From Caldifarciminota bacterium (GTDB lineage Bacteria; Hydrothermota; Tepidihabitantia; Tepidihabitantales; Tepidihabitantaceae), in the NCBI GenBank assembly GCA_011049385.1, contig DSBX01000374.1, positions 1-9,206 on the forward strand: 9,206 nucleotides of DNA, read 5' to 3'. Position numbers and translations under genes: made by a program. Below, in pieces: positions 6,576 to 9,206 of the stretch; position 1 is the first letter of the stretch; each line of letters opens with the position of its first letter. The notes beneath the pieces were generated by a model. That model saw only the letters and a program-made list of their open reading frames with translations, did not search any database and was not told the origin of the DNA.

Positions 6576-7397
6576 GTGAAACTCCACCATCTCATCATCC
6601 TGTCATTCGCGGTGCCGGCGCTTGCGGCCGGCTGTCGCGGCACCGCGACGCTCCAGCCGGTCCCGGTCGAGCCCGAGCTCGCACCGGTGCGGATGCTGGT
6701 GCTTGCGGCACCGGCGGCCGCCATCTGCGCGGACGGCCCGGACCTGCTCGTGCTCGAGGCTTCGGGCGCGCGGGTCCTGCGTTTCGATTCGACCTTCGCG
6801 GCGGTCGAGACCATCCCGCTCACCGAGCGCGTCGTCGGCCCGCGCGGCATCGCCGCAGATCGGTTCTACGTCTACGTCCACGACGACCGCACGCTCTACC
6901 GCCTGCTCAAGGACAACCCGGTGCGGGTGACCTGGATGCACGGGGTTCGGCCGGTCGGGCTGGCCGCCTACGCGCCGGGCGAGATGCTCATCAGCGACGG
7001 CGAGCGGGCGGCAATCTGGCACAAGGCGCTGTTCAGCGAGAGCCGGCGCTTCCTGGACGCGGCGGAGCTGGCGCGGCCGGGCGCGCTGGCCGCCCTGCCC
7101 GAGGGCATGTTCGCCGCGCTCAGCGGCGGGACCGGTGTCGCGCGGTTCAACCGGGCCGGGATCGTCGTGAGCCGGCAGGAGCTGGCCGAGCCGGTTGACC
7201 TGATGGCCGCGGACCGGCAGGGCGGCCTCTACCTTGCCCGGAGCGGCCGGCCCGAGGTCATCCACCTGCCGTCCGACGGACGCGGCTTCCGGTACGGGTT
7301 CGGGGCCGGGCCGGAGCCGGCCGGGCTGGCGGCCCTGCCCGCCGGTATCGCGGTGCTCGACCGCGACGCCCGGGTACTGCTCTACCGCCTGCCTTGA
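6576..7397 (+). CDS. Putative beta-propeller lipoprotein
   Basis: The product is 273 residues from GTG 6576. It opens with a basic residue, a hydrophobic stretch (LIILSFAVPALAAGC) and Cys20, so it looks like a lipoprotein, although the position three before Cys is Ala rather than the preferred Leu. The remainder is a chain of roughly 40-residue units. Each has short beta-strands and a phrase such as LLVLEASGARVLRFD, FYVYVHDDRTLYRL, MLISDGERAAIW or GLYLARSGRPEVIHL. This pattern fits a six-bladed NHL- or SMP-30-like propeller that binds ligands or proteins; no catalytic residues are evident. The gene starts 64 bases after the receptor gene and overlaps the next gene by TTGA. TTG 6543 is an alternative start that would add 11 residues. 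The Shine-Dalgarno is weak. The propeller call is from periodicity by eye, so I am only moderately sure; a surface partner for the receptor is inference. Confidence 0.75.
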   Translation: MKLHHLIILSFAVPALAAGCRGTATLQPVPVEPELAPVRMLVLAAPAAAICADGPDLLVLEASGARVLRFDSTFAAVETIPLTERVVGPRGIAADRFYVYVHDDRTLYRLLKDNPVRVTWMHGVRPVGLAAYAPGEMLISDGERAAIWHKALFSESRRFLDAAELARPGALAALPEGMFAALSGGTGVARFNRAGIVVSRQELAEPVDLMAADRQGGLYLARSGRPEVIHLPSDGRGFRYGFGAGPEPAGLAALPAGIAVLDRDARVLLYRLP

Positions 7398-9206
7398 CCC
7401 CGGTAACCGGCGGGCCGGCAAGGTTTCTCTTCCTGCTGGGCGCGGTCTTCCTCGCCGCCGGGAGCGTGCCGGCCGGTCGCCGGGCGCAGGTCCTGGTCGC
7501 GGACGGTCTGAGCGCGGTCTACCCGGTCGAGTTTCCGCTCGCCCTGGTCGGGACCGACTCGGTCGAGATTGACGGCCGACGGCTCGGCCCGGACGAGTAC
7601 GCTCTCGACCTCGAGCGCGGGCTCCTGCTGTTCCGCCGCCGCCCGCCGCACCGGTCGGTCATCCGTGTCAGTTGCGCGACCCTGCCGCCGGCGGTGCCGG
7701 CTTCCTTTCGCCGCTACCGGCCGGTGCCGGCTGAGCCGGAAGCGGGCGCGGCGCTGGAGCCGGTCTTCGCCCCGGTTGACACCGCGCCGGTCGCGCTCGG
7801 GGACCTGGCCATCGGCGGGAGCAAGACCATCGGCGTCACCATCGGCGGGCCCGAAGGGTCGGGGTTGAACCAGGCGACCCGGCTGGCGGTGAGCGGGATG
7901 GTCGAAGGCGTCCGGGTGGACGCCGAGCTGTCGGACCAGAGCTCGCCGATTCCGCCCGAGGGCACGACGCTGGAGATTGACGAACTGGACCTGATCCGGA
8001 TTGACGTCGCGGCGAAGGACTGGCGGGGCCGGTTCGGCGACGTCGAGTTCCGCCTGCCGACCGCCGGCTTCGGGACGGTCGAGCGGCGGGTCGTGGGTGG
8101 GCTGGTGAGCGGCGAGCTGGGGCCGGTCGGGGCCCGGCTCGGCTACGCCCGGCCCCGCGGCCGGTACGGCCGGACGGTGCTTGCCGGTATGGACGGAGTC
8201 CAGGGGCCGTACCAGCTCGGGCCCGGGGGCGGGAGCGCGATGCTGGTGCCGGGCAGTGAGGCGGTCCACCTCGATGGCCGGCGCCTGACCCGGGGCTGGG
8301 ACGAGGACTACACGGTGGACTACTCGACCGGCGAACTGGTGTTCACCGGCCGGCACGTCATCACCCGTTTCAGCCGGATTGAAGCCGGCTACCAGTACGT
8401 GGTCGAGGCCTGGGAGCGGAGCGACGTCATCGGCGGGGTGAGTTTCCTGCCCGGCGGACTCCGGGTGGCGGCCGACTACTACGGTGAGAGCGACGACCCC
8501 CTGCGCAGCAGCCGCTACGAGCTGAGCGCCGACGAGCGCGAGTACCTGGCCGGCATCGGCGCCGACACGGCGCGGGCCTGGCTCGAGGGCGGGATCCGGG
8601 TCGGTGCCGGAGAGGGCGACTACGAGCTCGAGAACGGCCGCTACCGCTACGTCGGCGAGGGACAGGGCGATTACCGGGTGTTGTTCACCTTTGTCGGCGA
8701 TTCGAGCGGAGAATACGTCTTCGACGACAGCATCGCCGCCCACCGTTACGCCGGTGCGGGCGCCGGGGACTACGTCGCCGCGTACCGGGTCGAACTGCCG
8801 GGCCGAAGCGAGCTGGGCCGGGTCGAGTTCGACTACCGGCCGGGCCCGTTCCGGCTCGGGCTGGCCGGTATCGGCCGGCGCAGTCTACTCAACCTCTTCG
8901 CCGACGGCGGCGCGCCGGAGTTCGGCGGCGCGGCCGCGGGCTGGGCCGGGTGGACGGGCGAGCGGAGCGAACTGCGCTACCAGGGCCGAGCGTTCCTGCC
9001 CGGTTTCGTCCAGCCGGGCGGCGATTCGCTGGTGGACGTCGAATACCGCTGGGGCGGGCTGGAGCAGGAGCGGGTGCGCCTGGTCAACGAACTCACCGGC
9101 CGGCAGGAACTGCGCGACTGGCTCGAGGTCGGCGTGGACCTGGGGCTCCTGCACACCTTCGACGACAGCCGGCTGGCCCGCTGTCTGGGCCGGATCCGGG
9201 CCGGGC
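7394..9206 (+). CDS. Secreted SprA-like outer-membrane/surface protein, 3' end outside the window
   Basis: The frame is open from TTG 7394 to the right edge, giving at least 604 residues. A signal peptide is clear: Arg10, a hydrophobic core, then VPA near residue 27. Residues 55-98 (DSVEIDGRRL onward) and 286-335 (GSEAVHLDGRRLTRG then DYTVDYSTGELVF) are two versions of one beta module. Residues 137-216 carry GSKTIGVTIGG, LNQATRLAVSG, PIPPEGTTLE and a closing RFGD. I recall this order from SprA-like and related large surface proteins of FCB bacteria. A Pro-rich linker lies near 98-135. Residues 403-460 hold four Gly-rich repeats ending in DY or EY. SprA itself is the type 9 secretion channel, but this fragment cannot show whether the protein is a channel. 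The start overlaps the lipoprotein stop as TTGA, suggesting coupled translation; no Shine-Dalgarno is seen. Confidence in the gene is high, in the family moderate. Confidence 0.85.
   Translation, partial: MTPVTGGPARFLFLLGAVFLAAGSVPAGRRAQVLVADGLSAVYPVEFPLALVGTDSVEIDGRRLGPDEYALDLERGLLLFRRRPPHRSVIRVSCATLPPAVPASFRRYRPVPAEPEAGAALEPVFAPVDTAPVALGDLAIGGSKTIGVTIGGPEGSGLNQATRLAVSGMVEGVRVDAELSDQSSPIPPEGTTLEIDELDLIRIDVAAKDWRGRFGDVEFRLPTAGFGTVERRVVGGLVSGELGPVGARLGYARPRGRYGRTVLAGMDGVQGPYQLGPGGGSAMLVPGSEAVHLDGRRLTRGWDEDYTVDYSTGELVFTGRHVITRFSRIEAGYQYVVEAWERSDVIGGVSFLPGGLRVAADYYGESDDPLRSSRYELSADEREYLAGIGADTARAWLEGGIRVGAGEGDYELENGRYRYVGEGQGDYRVLFTFVGDSSGEYVFDDSIAAHRYAGAGAGDYVAAYRVELPGRSELGRVEFDYRPGPFRLGLAGIGRRSLLNLFADGGAPEFGGAAAGWAGWTGERSELRYQGRAFLPGFVQPGGDSLVDVEYRWGGLEQERVRLVNELTGRQELRDWLEVGVDLGLLHTFDDSRLARCLGRIRAG

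Noticed and set aside
4295..6850. Very long antisense open frame opposite the receptor gene (851 codons)
   Set aside because: The + strand frame has clear receptor domains, while the antisense product is a Pro/Arg/Ala/Gly/His-rich sequence with no domain. Long antisense frames are expected when third positions are almost all G or C.
7382..8743. Long antisense open frame opposite the SprA-like gene (453 codons)
   Set aside because: It has the same low-complexity mirror composition. The + strand frame has a signal peptide and recognisable modules and stays open to the window edge.

Overview
The window is strongly GC-rich, with almost all codon third positions G or C. Every gene I can support lies on the + strand. 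The cell is evidently a Gram-negative (two-membrane) bacterium: there is a TonB-dependent receptor with an outer-membrane beta-barrel C-terminus, a probable lipoprotein, and a protein with SprA-like segments. SprA-like sequence next to a receptor carrying a carboxypeptidase-regulatory-like N-terminus points to the FCB superphylum or an allied candidate phylum (WOR-3/Stahlbacteria or Gemmatimonadota would fit). This placement is inference from protein style, not from a marker gene.

Layout. 1-307: a non-coding leader holding a 14-unit CT microsatellite, an interlocked palindromic repeat, a stem-loop, a C8G6 tract, a weak promoter candidate, and a perfect 8-bp dyad abutting the Shine-Dalgarno of the first gene. 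308-3997: a compact block made of formate-tetrahydrofolate ligase (fhs) and a two-gene ABC-2 type exporter, the ATPase and permease overlapping by ATGA. 3998-4318: an intergenic region with a strong hairpin whose T-tract faces the minus strand, a second copy of the palindromic repeat, and a -10-like box plus an 11-nt palindrome just before the next gene. 4319-9206: an envelope block made of a complete TonB-dependent receptor, a beta-propeller-like putative lipoprotein, and the first 604 codons of a secreted SprA-like protein that runs off the right edge.

How it may work together. fhs activates formate to 10-formyl-tetrahydrofolate, feeding purine and one-carbon metabolism or a methyl branch; its link with the exporter is positional only. 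The three envelope genes are tightly packed (64-nt gap, then a 4-nt TTGA overlap) and could form an outer-membrane uptake or surface assembly. The strongest candidates for something undescribed are this envelope trio, the repeat found in both intergenic regions, and the dyad that partly covers the fhs ribosome-binding site.
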